From: Rhizobiales bacterium IMCC20636
GTDB lineage: Bacteria > Pseudomonadota > Alphaproteobacteria > Rhizobiales > GCA-2746425
DNA length: 64,000 nucleotides
Assembly: GCA_016865015.1 (NCBI GenBank)
Contig: CP018226.1
Coordinates: 2,635,001 to 2,699,000, forward strand
Reading direction: 5' to 3'
Position numbers and translations under genes: made by a program
In this document: positions 18,909 through 26,901 of the stretch, one piece after another
Layout: every line of letters begins with the position of its first letter
How positions within the stretch are numbered: the first letter of the stretch is position 1
Notes under the pieces: generated by a model
Databases searched by the model: none
What the model was told of the DNA's origin: nothing
Seen by the model: only the letters and a program-made list of their open reading frames with translations

Positions 18909-19234
18909 CGGAGCAGTTTTCTGAAGATGATGTTGTCGCGACCATCACCCGACTGACACGCAGTCAACTTGTCAGCTTTATCGAGTGCGAGTTCATACGA
19001 CCGGAGCGCGCGTCCAGCGGCTATGTCTTCCGTCGTGTCGATATTGCCAGACTGGAACTCCTGTGTGACCTGTCCCTGGAGATGGATCTGGATGAAGCAG
19101 CACTTGGCATTGTTATCTCTCTTCTCGACCAGTTGCACGCTGCCCGGCAGGATCTGGCGACCCTGGCGCGTGCAATCGATACTCTGCCAGAGAATTTGCG
19201 GACCACTATTGTAGCCTCAATGAAAAAGGACTGA
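18905..19234 (+). CDS. cbpM: Chaperone modulator CbpM
   Basis: 109 residues with a MerR-like helix-turn-helix pattern ('LTRSQLVSFIECEFIRPE' and 'YVFRRVDIARLELLCDLS') and a C-terminal helix ('GIVISLLDQLHAARQDL'), as in CbpM proteins that inhibit CbpA's co-chaperone and DNA-binding activity. The 4-nt overlap with the CbpA gene supports stoichiometric co-expression. Confidence 0.9.
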   Translation: MTEQFSEDDVVATITRLTRSQLVSFIECEFIRPERASSGYVFRRVDIARLELLCDLSLEMDLDEAALGIVISLLDQLHAARQDLATLARAIDTLPENLRTTIVASMKKD

Positions 19235-19371
19235 CTGGCTGCACCCACGACGCTGCACCAATGTAACTTCGCTGCGTTGAACTGCGAAAAAACATTTTTG
19301 GTTATGGCTTTTGCACTCCGTTGAGCTTTCGATTATGACGGGCGGATATTTCCCCTCACAAGAGAGACTCC

Positions 19372-20244
19372 ATGACCGTTGTATTGACACTAACCTGCGC
19401 TGACAGGCCCGGAATCGTGGCCGGTCTGTCTGCAATTCTGGCGGGCATGGATTGCAATATCCTGCAAAGCTCACAATTCTTCCAACCGGCTCCGGGCACC
19501 ACACGCGCCGATGGCAATGGGCAGTTCTTTCTGCGGGTTGAATTTTCAGCGCCTGAAACTGTCTCCCTGGATGAATTGCAACAGGCAGCAACCGAGTTCT
19601 CCAGGAAATTCGATGCGCAAACGCGTTTGTTCATTGATGGCACGCCGATCAAATGTATCGTCATGGTGTCCAAATTTGACCATTGCCTGCAAGATATCTT
19701 TTATCGCACCAGGACAGGTGTCTTGCCGTTGGAAATTGTGGCGGTTGTCTCCAACCACGATGTGACCCGTGCGGATGTCGAACGCTTGGGAATTCCGTTT
19801 CATCTGCTACCTGTCACGCCTGCTACGAAAAGCGAGCAGGAAATGCGATTGAATGACATCATAGACCAAACCGGCGCGGAACTCGTGGTTCTGGCACGCT
19901 ACATGCAGGTCCTGTCGGATAATTTCAGTTCAAGACATTTTGGACGTATAATCAATATACACCACTCGTTTCTCCCGGCATTCAAAGGCGCAAAGCCCTA
20001 TCACCGCGCCTATGATCGAGGCGTCAAGATGATTGGTGCGACAGCGCATTATGTGACACCTGATCTTGATGAAGGCCCGATCATCGAACAGGATGCAGAA
20101 CGTGTCACACATGCCTTGAGTGCAGATGATCTGGTGGCAAAGGGCCGCGCAATCGAGGCACGGGTCCTGTCAAAGGCGATTCAATTACATGCAGAACGCC
20201 GCGTGTTCATAAATGACCACCGCACCGTTGTGTTTGAGCGCTGA
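19372..20244 (+). CDS. purU: Formyltetrahydrofolate deformylase
   Basis: 290 residues; AGAGAGACTCC precedes the ATG. PurU hydrolyses 10-formyl-THF to THF and formate, balancing one-carbon pools and feeding formate to PurT. An N-terminal ACT domain (about 1-85, 'TCADRPGIVAGLSAILA') is followed by a formyltransferase fold (about 95-290) with the catalytic-type segments 'INIHHSFLPAFKGAKPYH' and 'GATAHYVTPDLDEGPIIEQD'. Full family length. It follows cbpM by 137 nt and probably has its own promoter. Confidence 0.95.
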   Translation: MTVVLTLTCADRPGIVAGLSAILAGMDCNILQSSQFFQPAPGTTRADGNGQFFLRVEFSAPETVSLDELQQAATEFSRKFDAQTRLFIDGTPIKCIVMVSKFDHCLQDIFYRTRTGVLPLEIVAVVSNHDVTRADVERLGIPFHLLPVTPATKSEQEMRLNDIIDQTGAELVVLARYMQVLSDNFSSRHFGRIINIHHSFLPAFKGAKPYHRAYDRGVKMIGATAHYVTPDLDEGPIIEQDAERVTHALSADDLVAKGRAIEARVLSKAIQLHAERRVFINDHRTVVFER

Positions 20245-20268
20245 GGGGTAGAACCGAGAGGTTGTGCT

Positions 20269-21051
20269 TCAGATGATCGATGGACGACCAATGATCGTTC
20301 TGTGGCCAATGCCTGATTCCAAGAGGTTTTGGGCTATATCGGCTCTGGCACTGGCACCTTTCTTGCGGATCAGTTCTGTTTCACGGCCGGTCAACAGCGT
20401 CAGAGACACAAGCTCGATATCCCCCAATGGTCCATCAACGTAAAGCGTTTTGAAATCAGCTTTCGGACCGCCGAGCAAAATGCCGGCGCTGCCATCAGCA
20501 GTCAGATGTGTCGCTGGCAGGTCACTTTCCGGAATTTCCATCGAGATCAGGCCGAACTCGTCCAGCATGTCTTCGATACCGCCTCGCGCAACTGTGTTAT
20601 AGGCAATGGTCATAAGTATTTCGACTGCGATGCCGCGCGAGATTTCCGACAGGGGTCTTTCGGTAATATCCATGAAAAATTCGATGCGGAAGCCTTGATT
20701 GCCCCCTCTGGTATCTTCGAATGGATCAGACAGGCCATCCGTTGCCAACACGGTTGACGCGTCACGCTCGATCGTCAGGAATGCAAGCCGGTCTGATGGC
20801 CAGGCCGGGACGTTCTTGTAAATCGAATTGACCTGAGGGGCGATCAGATCTGGCGCAAGATCACCAAGTTTCGACCAATAGGTCCAGCGCGCACGAATAC
20901 TTTCGGTCAATGCACCATCAAAAGCCTCTTCAGCGGCAACATCGGTAATATCATCGGCTTCGCGAACACGTCGTCTGGAAGAACTGCGCTTGGCAGGCAC
21001 TACCGGATCGACTTCCGGCCGCCGTCCCATCATTCGTTTCCAAAGACTCAT
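20269..21051 (-). CDS. Suppressor-of-fused (SUFU)-like domain protein
   Basis: 260 residues from the ATG at 21051 (GGGGGTGAAC upstream). The basic N-terminus (about 1-40: RRPEVDPVVPAKRSSSRRR) looks disordered. The core has a segment 'VLATDGLSDPFEDTRGGNQG' followed by 'FRIEFFMDI', and a C-terminal part 'FKTLYVDGPLGDIELVSLTLLTGRE', which recall bacterial SUFU-domain proteins, often linked to immunity or polymorphic-toxin loci but also found alone. No toxin gene is adjacent. It is the last gene on the strand of the purine-transporter block, 147 nt beyond the binding-protein gene, with a probable terminator between. The family call is moderate; the function is unknown. Confidence 0.55.
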   Translation of the reverse strand: MSLWKRMMGRRPEVDPVVPAKRSSSRRRVREADDITDVAAEEAFDGALTESIRARWTYWSKLGDLAPDLIAPQVNSIYKNVPAWPSDRLAFLTIERDASTVLATDGLSDPFEDTRGGNQGFRIEFFMDITERPLSEISRGIAVEILMTIAYNTVARGGIEDMLDEFGLISMEIPESDLPATHLTADGSAGILLGGPKADFKTLYVDGPLGDIELVSLTLLTGRETELIRKKGASARADIAQNLLESGIGHRTIIGRPSII

Positions 21052-21149
21052 ATAGTTCACCCCCGCCCCAAGATGCTTTATAATCAAAAAATCTTAGAGC
21101 CTATGACCCAGATTGTCACCGGTTTGTGTCGCGAAACCTGAAAATGCAA

Positions 21150-21173
21150 GGAGCCGACCAATCGGCCGGCTCC
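21150..21173 (-). terminator. Probable terminator after the BMP-family binding-protein gene
   Basis: On the minus strand GGAGCCGGCC and GGTCGGCTCC form a 10-bp stem (one G-U pair) with a 4-nt loop, 24 nt past the binding-protein stop, followed by TTGCATTTT. The T-run is imperfect, so termination may be partial. Confidence 0.55.
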
Positions 21174-21197
21174 CAGATATCAAAAACTGAACAGCCC

Positions 21198-22280
21198 TTA
21201 ATTTGGCAGTTCGCCGTCAACACCTTTGACATAAAAGTTCATGCCCAGCAGCGTGCCGTCATCAACAATGTCGCCTTCGGCAACCAGCAGAGTTCCATCC
21301 TGTTTGTAGATCGGACCGGTGAAGGGATGAAATTCGCCACTGCGGATTGATTCCTGTGTCACAGCCGCTTCAGCTGCAACGTTTTCCGGAAGGTTTGTGT
21401 AAGGTGCCATTTCAACCATCTTGGCATCAAGACCACCCCAGGTATCCGTTGATTCCCAGGTACCATCCATGACAGCCTGAACGCGGGAAATGTAATATGC
21501 ATCCCAGACGTCGACGATTGAGGTCAACTGGGCTTCGGGAGCAAATCTGATCATGTCAGATGCCTGACCAAACCCCTTGATGCCACGCTCTGCAGCAACC
21601 TGCAAAGGTGCCGGGGAATCGGTGTGCTGGGTAATGATATCAACGCCCTGATCGATCAGAGCCTTGGCTGCATCTGCTTCCTTGCCTGGATCGAACCAGG
21701 TATTGACCCAAACCACTTTCAATTTGAAGTCAGGATTGACGGACTGGGCACCCAGCATGAAAGCGTTGATTCCACGCACAACTTCAGGAATTGGGAAGGA
21801 TGCGATATATCCGGCCGTACCGGTTTCGGAAACCTTCGCAGCAATCTGACCAATGATGTAGCGGCCCTCATAGAAGCGGGACGAATAAGTCGACACATTA
21901 TCAGCGCGCTTGTAGCCCGTTGCATGTTCAAATTTGATGTCCGGGAATTTTTTAGCCACTTTCAGCGTCGGGTTCATGAACCCGAACGATGTTGTGAAGA
22001 TCATGTCGTAACCTTCACGGGCAAGGCGCTCGATGGTGCGCTCTGCATCGGGACCTTCCGATACGTTTTCGACATAGTTGGTCTCGATCTTGTCGCCAAA
22101 AGCTTCTTCGAGGGCAAGCCGCCCCTGATTGTGCTGATAAGACCAACCATGATCGCCGATAGGCCCGACATAGATGAAACCAATTTTGGTTTTGCCATGG
22201 CTTGCCGCAAATGCCGATCCGGCCAAGGCGACTGCAGCAAGGGCTGCAGCACCTGCTAGTAATTTCGCAATACGTTTCAT
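21198..22280 (-). CDS. BMP-family ABC transporter substrate-binding protein (purine/nucleoside type)
   Basis: 360 residues with AGGAAA before the ATG and a signal peptide (LLAGAAALAAVALAGSAFA). The BMP/Med family signature is clear: 'IGFIYVGPIGDHGWSYQHNQG', 'YDMIFTTSFGFMNPTLKVA', 'YIIGQIAAKVSETGTAGYIAS'. Family members bind nucleosides or purines. Linkage with xanthine dehydrogenase and uraH supports a purine or its oxidised product as ligand. It follows the two permeases as the last transporter gene, unlike the usual binding-protein-first order. Confidence 0.92.
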   Translation of the reverse strand: MKRIAKLLAGAAALAAVALAGSAFAASHGKTKIGFIYVGPIGDHGWSYQHNQGRLALEEAFGDKIETNYVENVSEGPDAERTIERLAREGYDMIFTTSFGFMNPTLKVAKKFPDIKFEHATGYKRADNVSTYSSRFYEGRYIIGQIAAKVSETGTAGYIASFPIPEVVRGINAFMLGAQSVNPDFKLKVVWVNTWFDPGKEADAAKALIDQGVDIITQHTDSPAPLQVAAERGIKGFGQASDMIRFAPEAQLTSIVDVWDAYYISRVQAVMDGTWESTDTWGGLDAKMVEMAPYTNLPENVAAEAAVTQESIRSGEFHPFTGPIYKQDGTLLVAEGDIVDDGTLLGMNFYVKGVDGELPN

Positions 22281-22326
22281 AGAGAAATTTCCTGATTAAT
22301 TGAGGGATTAGCTCTCCCGGAGTCCA

Positions 22327-23247
22327 TTAGACATCAGGTACGAACGGCTTGCCAAGACAAGCCGGTGAATTTTTCTTCACCAACGTACGATTTCTTGAAA
22401 TCAACACCAGCACGATGATCGTTGCAAGGTACGGCAAACTGGACAGGAACTGTGATGGAATGTTCACGCCGGCTGCCTGAGCATGCAATTGCAGGATGAG
22501 TACAGCCCCGAACAGATAGGCACCGGCCAGCAGTCGACCGGGCATCCATGTTGCAAACACAACAAGAACCACCGCGATCCAGCCACGGCCTGCGGTCATA
22601 CCTTCAGTCCATTGTGGCGTGTAGACCAATGACAGATAAGCACCGGCCAATCCGGCGCAGGCTCCGCCAAAGATAACAGCCATATAGCGCACCTTGCGCA
22701 CGGATACACCCAAAGCATGTGCTGAGGAATGACTGTCGCCAACAGCCCTCAATGATAGCCCTGCCCTGGTCTTGAAGAGGAAAATCCACACCAGCACCAG
22801 CAACACGATTGACGCGTAGACAATCACATCCTGAGAAAACAGGATTCTCCCGACATAGGGAAGATCAGACAGACCCTGTATGTTGATCGGTTGCAGTTTC
22901 ACGCCAGGCTGCCCGATATAGGCATCGCCAATCATGCCGGACAGGCCAAGGCCGAGAATTGTCAGTGCGAGTCCCGTTGCGACTTGATTGGTCACCATGG
23001 AAATCGTCAGGAATGCAAAGGGCAACGAGGCCAGAGCCCCAGCGCCTATGCCGGCAGCGATCCCCAGATACGGAGAACCCGTGGAGAAAGCGACGGCAAA
23101 GGCACCAACCGCGCCCATGATCATCATGCCTTCGACACCCAAATTCAGAATACCGGCGCGTTCCGCCACCAATTCTCCACAAGCTGCCAGAAGCAGCGGG
23201 GTAGCAGCGGTAATGATGGTCAGGATTATGGCTTCATAGATTTCCAT
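22327..23247 (-). CDS. ABC transporter permease (nucleoside/purine, BPD type 2)
   Basis: 306 residues, hydrophobic with about eight to ten membrane segments. 'AGILNLGVEGMMIMGAVGAF' near residue 32 and 'LRAVGDSHSSAHALGVSVRK' are the conserved loops of the branched-chain-type permeases that pair with BMP binding proteins (NupQ/YufQ-like). It shares one base with the end of the other permease gene, a sign of coupled translation. Confidence 0.92.
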   Translation of the reverse strand: MEIYEAIILTIITAATPLLLAACGELVAERAGILNLGVEGMMIMGAVGAFAVAFSTGSPYLGIAAGIGAGALASLPFAFLTISMVTNQVATGLALTILGLGLSGMIGDAYIGQPGVKLQPINIQGLSDLPYVGRILFSQDVIVYASIVLLVLVWIFLFKTRAGLSLRAVGDSHSSAHALGVSVRKVRYMAVIFGGACAGLAGAYLSLVYTPQWTEGMTAGRGWIAVVLVVFATWMPGRLLAGAYLFGAVLILQLHAQAAGVNIPSQFLSSLPYLATIIVLVLISRNRTLVKKNSPACLGKPFVPDV

Positions 23248-24323
23248 CAGCTTGCCTCCCTGACAGCACCAACGCGGCGGAAGGTGTAAACAATGAACGT
23301 GTCACAGGCCAGAACGTAAAACAGTAAAAGGCCTTGAAAGACCCGGGCGATCTTGTCTGATATGCCCAGCGTAACCTGCGCTGCCTCACCGCCCAGATAG
23401 GACAATGCCAGCACAAATCCGGCAATAACAATCCCGATCGGGTTCAACCTGCCAAGAAAGGCGACGATGATGGCGGTAAAGCCATAGCCGGGAGAAATCG
23501 TCGGTCGCAGTTGCCCGATGGGTCCTGCTACTTCCATGATACCGGCCAGTCCAGCCAAAGCACCCGAGACTGCAAAGGCAAAGAAAATCATCTTGTTCTG
23601 GCTGAATCCGGCGAACCGGGCAGCACGAGGCGATTCGCCAATCACCTGTATTTGAAAGCCATGGATAGTTCGGGTCAGATAAAATGCGGCAAGCAGCGCA
23701 ATGATGACCGCGACTGGAAAGCCGATATGCATTCGGCCCCCTTCAAAGATCAATGGCGTAATGGCATCGCTGTCAAACAGACGGCTTTCCGGAAAGTTGA
23801 ACCCCTCCGGATCCCGCCAGGGACCGCGCACCAGCCAGTCGAGAAAGAATTGAGCCACATAAACCAGCAACAGGCTCGTCAGGATTTCATTTGCGCCAAA
23901 ACGCACTTTCAAAGCCGCCGGTATAAGCGCGAACAGGGCACCGCCAGCCATGCCGGCAGCGATCATCGCAGGGAATACCAATGGTCCTTCCCAGCCAACC
24001 ATCATGATCGGGATATAGGAGCCAGCCAGAGCGCCGGCGACAAATTGCCCCTCAGCACCGATGTTCCAGATATTGGCCCGGTAGCAGATCGACAAACCGA
24101 TACCGATCAGAATCAAAGGCGTTGCCTTGACCACAAGTTCCTGAAGTGACCAGGCGCTTTGCAGCGGCTCCAGAAAGTAAACCGTCAGCCCCCTGACAGG
24201 ATCAATCCCCAGACTTGCAAACAGCGCGGCCCCGGTTGCCAGCATCAATGCCACGGCAATCAGGGGTGAAAACAGCGTCATCCAAGCAGAATGCTCTTCT
24301 CTGCGTTGAAGTTTAAACGGCAT
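23247..24323 (-). CDS. ABC transporter permease (nucleoside/purine, BPD type 2)
   Basis: 358 residues from the ATG at 24323, which has GGGAGA at ideal spacing; an ATG at 24341 is also in frame. Two-thirds is membrane helix. Conserved loops: 'NIWNIGAEGQFVAGALAGSY' and 'IQVIGESPRAARFAGFSQNK', as in NupP/YufP-like permeases. It overlaps the ATPase gene by 11 nt and the second permease by one base, and forms the heterodimeric pore with the latter. Confidence 0.92.
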   Translation of the reverse strand: MPFKLQRREEHSAWMTLFSPLIAVALMLATGAALFASLGIDPVRGLTVYFLEPLQSAWSLQELVVKATPLILIGIGLSICYRANIWNIGAEGQFVAGALAGSYIPIMMVGWEGPLVFPAMIAAGMAGGALFALIPAALKVRFGANEILTSLLLVYVAQFFLDWLVRGPWRDPEGFNFPESRLFDSDAITPLIFEGGRMHIGFPVAVIIALLAAFYLTRTIHGFQIQVIGESPRAARFAGFSQNKMIFFAFAVSGALAGLAGIMEVAGPIGQLRPTISPGYGFTAIIVAFLGRLNPIGIVIAGFVLALSYLGGEAAQVTLGISDKIARVFQGLLLFYVLACDTFIVYTFRRVGAVREAS

Positions 24324-25917
24324 CTTCAGTCTCCCTGTCACGCATTAAAGACTGAGCCATTTCCGCAGCCGTCACTTCTGGCGGACCGTTCAGGTCCATG
24401 CCGCCCATCAACAGGCCAACCTGTTCCCGCGTCACTTCATCGATCGGGTAAACATCCGACATGTGTCCTTCGGAAATCACGGCGACCTGATCTGCAATCT
24501 CGAATATTTCGTCCAGATCCTGACTGATCACGATAATGGTTGTGCCACTTCGTGACAGATCCACCAGTTTTTGTCGGATCAGGCTGGCAGCGCCCGCATC
24601 CACACCCCAAGTTGGCTGGGACACCACCAGAAGTTTCGGCTTTCTCTTGACTTCACGGCCCATTACAAATTTTTGAAGGTTGCCCCCGGACAGAGCCCCT
24701 GCTTCTACATCAGGGTGGGCCATGCGCACGTCAAAGGCTTCCGTGATCGCCCCTTCAAGGCGCGCCAGTGCCATGCGGTCGATGACGCCTTTTTTGGTGG
24801 TTCCATCATTCGGGTTGTTCCAGGACAGCAGAATATTCTTGCTGAGCTTCAGGCCCGCCAAGGCACCATGGCCGTTGCGTTCCTCAGGAACGAAGGCCGC
24901 ACCGCGTCTGCGTCTTTCCGATATGCCATCGGCACCACAGGGCCAGCCCTCGAAGACGATGCTTCCGACATCAGACACCGGTGTTTCGCCCGATAATGCG
25001 CCAAACAATTCTGCCTGACCATTGCCAGCGATACCGGCAATGCAAAGAATTTCACCTCTCGCTACATCAAAGGACACATCGACAAGGGCAGTTCCGGTGT
25101 TCAGTTCCGGCTCCAGATTCAATGCTCTGACAACCAGGCACTTTTTGACACCATGCAGATCCTGCGGAACGCGGCGGACATCGGCCACTTCGCTGCCGAC
25201 CATCATTGCAGCCAGAGTTTTTGCATTCTCTTGCCGAGGATCGCATTCGGAAATAAGTTTGCCATGGCGCAGAATGGTCGCACGCTGGCAAAGACGCTTC
25301 ACCTCATCAAGCCTGTGACTGATGTACAGAATGCTTTTGTGTTCAGAAGCCAGTTTTTCAAGCACCAGAAACAATTCGTCTGCTTCCTGGGGCGTGAGAA
25401 CCGAGGTCGGTTCGTCCATGATGATGAGATCGGGTTCCTGAAGCAGGCACCTGACAATCTCCACCCTCTGTCGCTCGCCCACAGATAAATCGGCAATCGT
25501 CGCCGTTGGGTCCAGTGGAAGGCCGTAATCCGCAGAGACTGTCTTGATCCGTTGTCGCAAATTCTTGGCCTGAAGTGGCGGCAGCGCCAGAAGAATGTTT
25601 TCTTCAACGGTGAGTGCTTCAAACAGGGAAAAGTGCTGGAACACCATGCCAATGCCCAATTGCCGGGCCATTGCCGGGTTCTTGATGGAGACCTCAGCGC
25701 CCTTCCAGCTCAGCATCCCTTCATCCGGTCGCAGACTGCCATACAGCATTTTTACGAATGTGGATTTACCAGCGCCATTCTCTCCCAAAAGAGCATGGAT
25801 TTCGCCGGGGAAAAGAGAAAGATCGATGTAATCATTCGCGGTTAATGATCCAAACCGCTTTACGATTCCTCTGGCCTGCAACAACGGTGTTGCAGTTTGC
25901 GATTGTTCATCTGTCAA
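24313..25917 (-). CDS. ABC transporter ATP-binding protein with two ABC domains (nucleoside/purine type)
   Basis: 534 residues. The first ABC domain has Walker A GENGAGKSTFVKMLYG, signature LSVGERQRVEIVRCL and Walker B LIIMDEPTSVLTP. The second half has a degenerate Walker A (AGIAGNGQAELFGAL) but a normal signature LSGGNLQKFVMGRE, as expected for the RbsA/NupO-like tandem ATPases of BMP importers. It comes first among the four transporter genes, 65 nt after xdhC. Confidence 0.94.
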   Translation of the reverse strand: MTDEQSQTATPLLQARGIVKRFGSLTANDYIDLSLFPGEIHALLGENGAGKSTFVKMLYGSLRPDEGMLSWKGAEVSIKNPAMARQLGIGMVFQHFSLFEALTVEENILLALPPLQAKNLRQRIKTVSADYGLPLDPTATIADLSVGERQRVEIVRCLLQEPDLIIMDEPTSVLTPQEADELFLVLEKLASEHKSILYISHRLDEVKRLCQRATILRHGKLISECDPRQENAKTLAAMMVGSEVADVRRVPQDLHGVKKCLVVRALNLEPELNTGTALVDVSFDVARGEILCIAGIAGNGQAELFGALSGETPVSDVGSIVFEGWPCGADGISERRRRGAAFVPEERNGHGALAGLKLSKNILLSWNNPNDGTTKKGVIDRMALARLEGAITEAFDVRMAHPDVEAGALSGGNLQKFVMGREVKRKPKLLVVSQPTWGVDAGAASLIRQKLVDLSRSGTTIIVISQDLDEIFEIADQVAVISEGHMSDVYPIDEVTREQVGLLMGGMDLNGPPEVTAAEMAQSLMRDRETEDAV

Positions 25918-25982
25918 GATCGTTCACCCCACTATCCAGAGGTGTATTAGGACGCGTTGCCTTACAAAAAACAAGTTCCGTT

Positions 25983-26882
25983 TTAGGAATCGCGTTGTTT
26001 TCCCATGAAAATCTGCGCTGAAACGGATACTGCAATTACACTTGGGTCCTTGTTCTCGATCCCGGGAACTCCGATGGGACAGTGAAAACTTCTGGCGAGT
26101 CGCTCGTCCAGACCGGCTTTGAGCAGCATCGATTCAAATCTGGCACGTTTGGTTTTGCTCCCAATCACACCGACAAATGAAAATTCTGCCTTCAACGCAG
26201 CTTCCAGAATCGATAAATCCTGCGCATGACTGTGCGTCAGGATGATGATCACCGTATCTTTGCTCAGATCAGGCAGAATGGTGCGTGGATCAGACAAAGC
26301 ATGCATGCTGACCTTGTCTGGAACCAGAGCGGGAAACATATCGGCACGGCTGTCGATCCAGACGATCCGTACGGGCAGCAGTGACAAAGACCGCATCAAT
26401 GCCTTTCCGACATGGCCCGCCCCGAAGATGGCAACTGGAACAGCATCAATCCCGAAGTGCTCTGACCCACCTGATTCGACAATCGTCCGGCACACATGAT
26501 CACCGTCATCACGAGTCTTTATGGTCTCAAAGCTCCCGGCACGTTCGGCGTCAGCCAGACGGTTTGCCTCATCCAGTCGCTCCGGAGTCCAGACTTCATA
26601 GGTCAGTGAAACGTGACCACCGCAGCATTGTCCCAGATTGGGGCCGAGGGGTACCTGGCGCTGTTCAAAAACCTTTCCGGAACGGGCAAATTTCGCGGCG
26701 TTGCCGAGTGCCTCCCATTCCAGGGCGCCGCCACCTATGGTTCCAAAAAAATCACCATTGGTAAGCACGACCAATCCAGCACCCGCGCCGCGTGGCACAG
26801 ACCCACGGGCTTCCTGCACCAGTACAAGAACGACCGATTGATTGTCTGACAGGCATTTGGCAAGCGGTTGCCACAGCTTCAT
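25983..26882 (-). CDS. xdhC: Xanthine dehydrogenase accessory protein XdhC
   Basis: 299 residues from the ATG at 26882; the frame extends to 26924, but that would start inside xdhB. XdhC binds molybdenum cofactor, helps its sulfuration and inserts it into XdhB. The N-terminal XdhC/CoxI domain shows 'VQEARGSVPRGAGAGLVVL' and 'GTIGGGALEWEALGN'; the C-terminal Rossmann-like half has 'VAIFGAGHVGKALMRSLSLL' and 'FVGVIGSKTKRARFESMLL'. It lies 19 nt downstream of xdhB, the usual order xdhA-xdhB-xdhC. Confidence 0.95.
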   Translation of the reverse strand: MKLWQPLAKCLSDNQSVVLVLVQEARGSVPRGAGAGLVVLTNGDFFGTIGGGALEWEALGNAAKFARSGKVFEQRQVPLGPNLGQCCGGHVSLTYEVWTPERLDEANRLADAERAGSFETIKTRDDGDHVCRTIVESGGSEHFGIDAVPVAIFGAGHVGKALMRSLSLLPVRIVWIDSRADMFPALVPDKVSMHALSDPRTILPDLSKDTVIIILTHSHAQDLSILEAALKAEFSFVGVIGSKTKRARFESMLLKAGLDERLARSFHCPIGVPGIENKDPSVIAVSVSAQIFMGKQRDS

Positions 26883-26901
26883 TGGTGACACTTCATGGGT
26901 G

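Noticed and set aside
21624-22259. 211-codon plus-strand frame opposite the BMP binding-protein gene
   Set aside because: Antisense shadow of a well-supported gene; no recognisable protein features.
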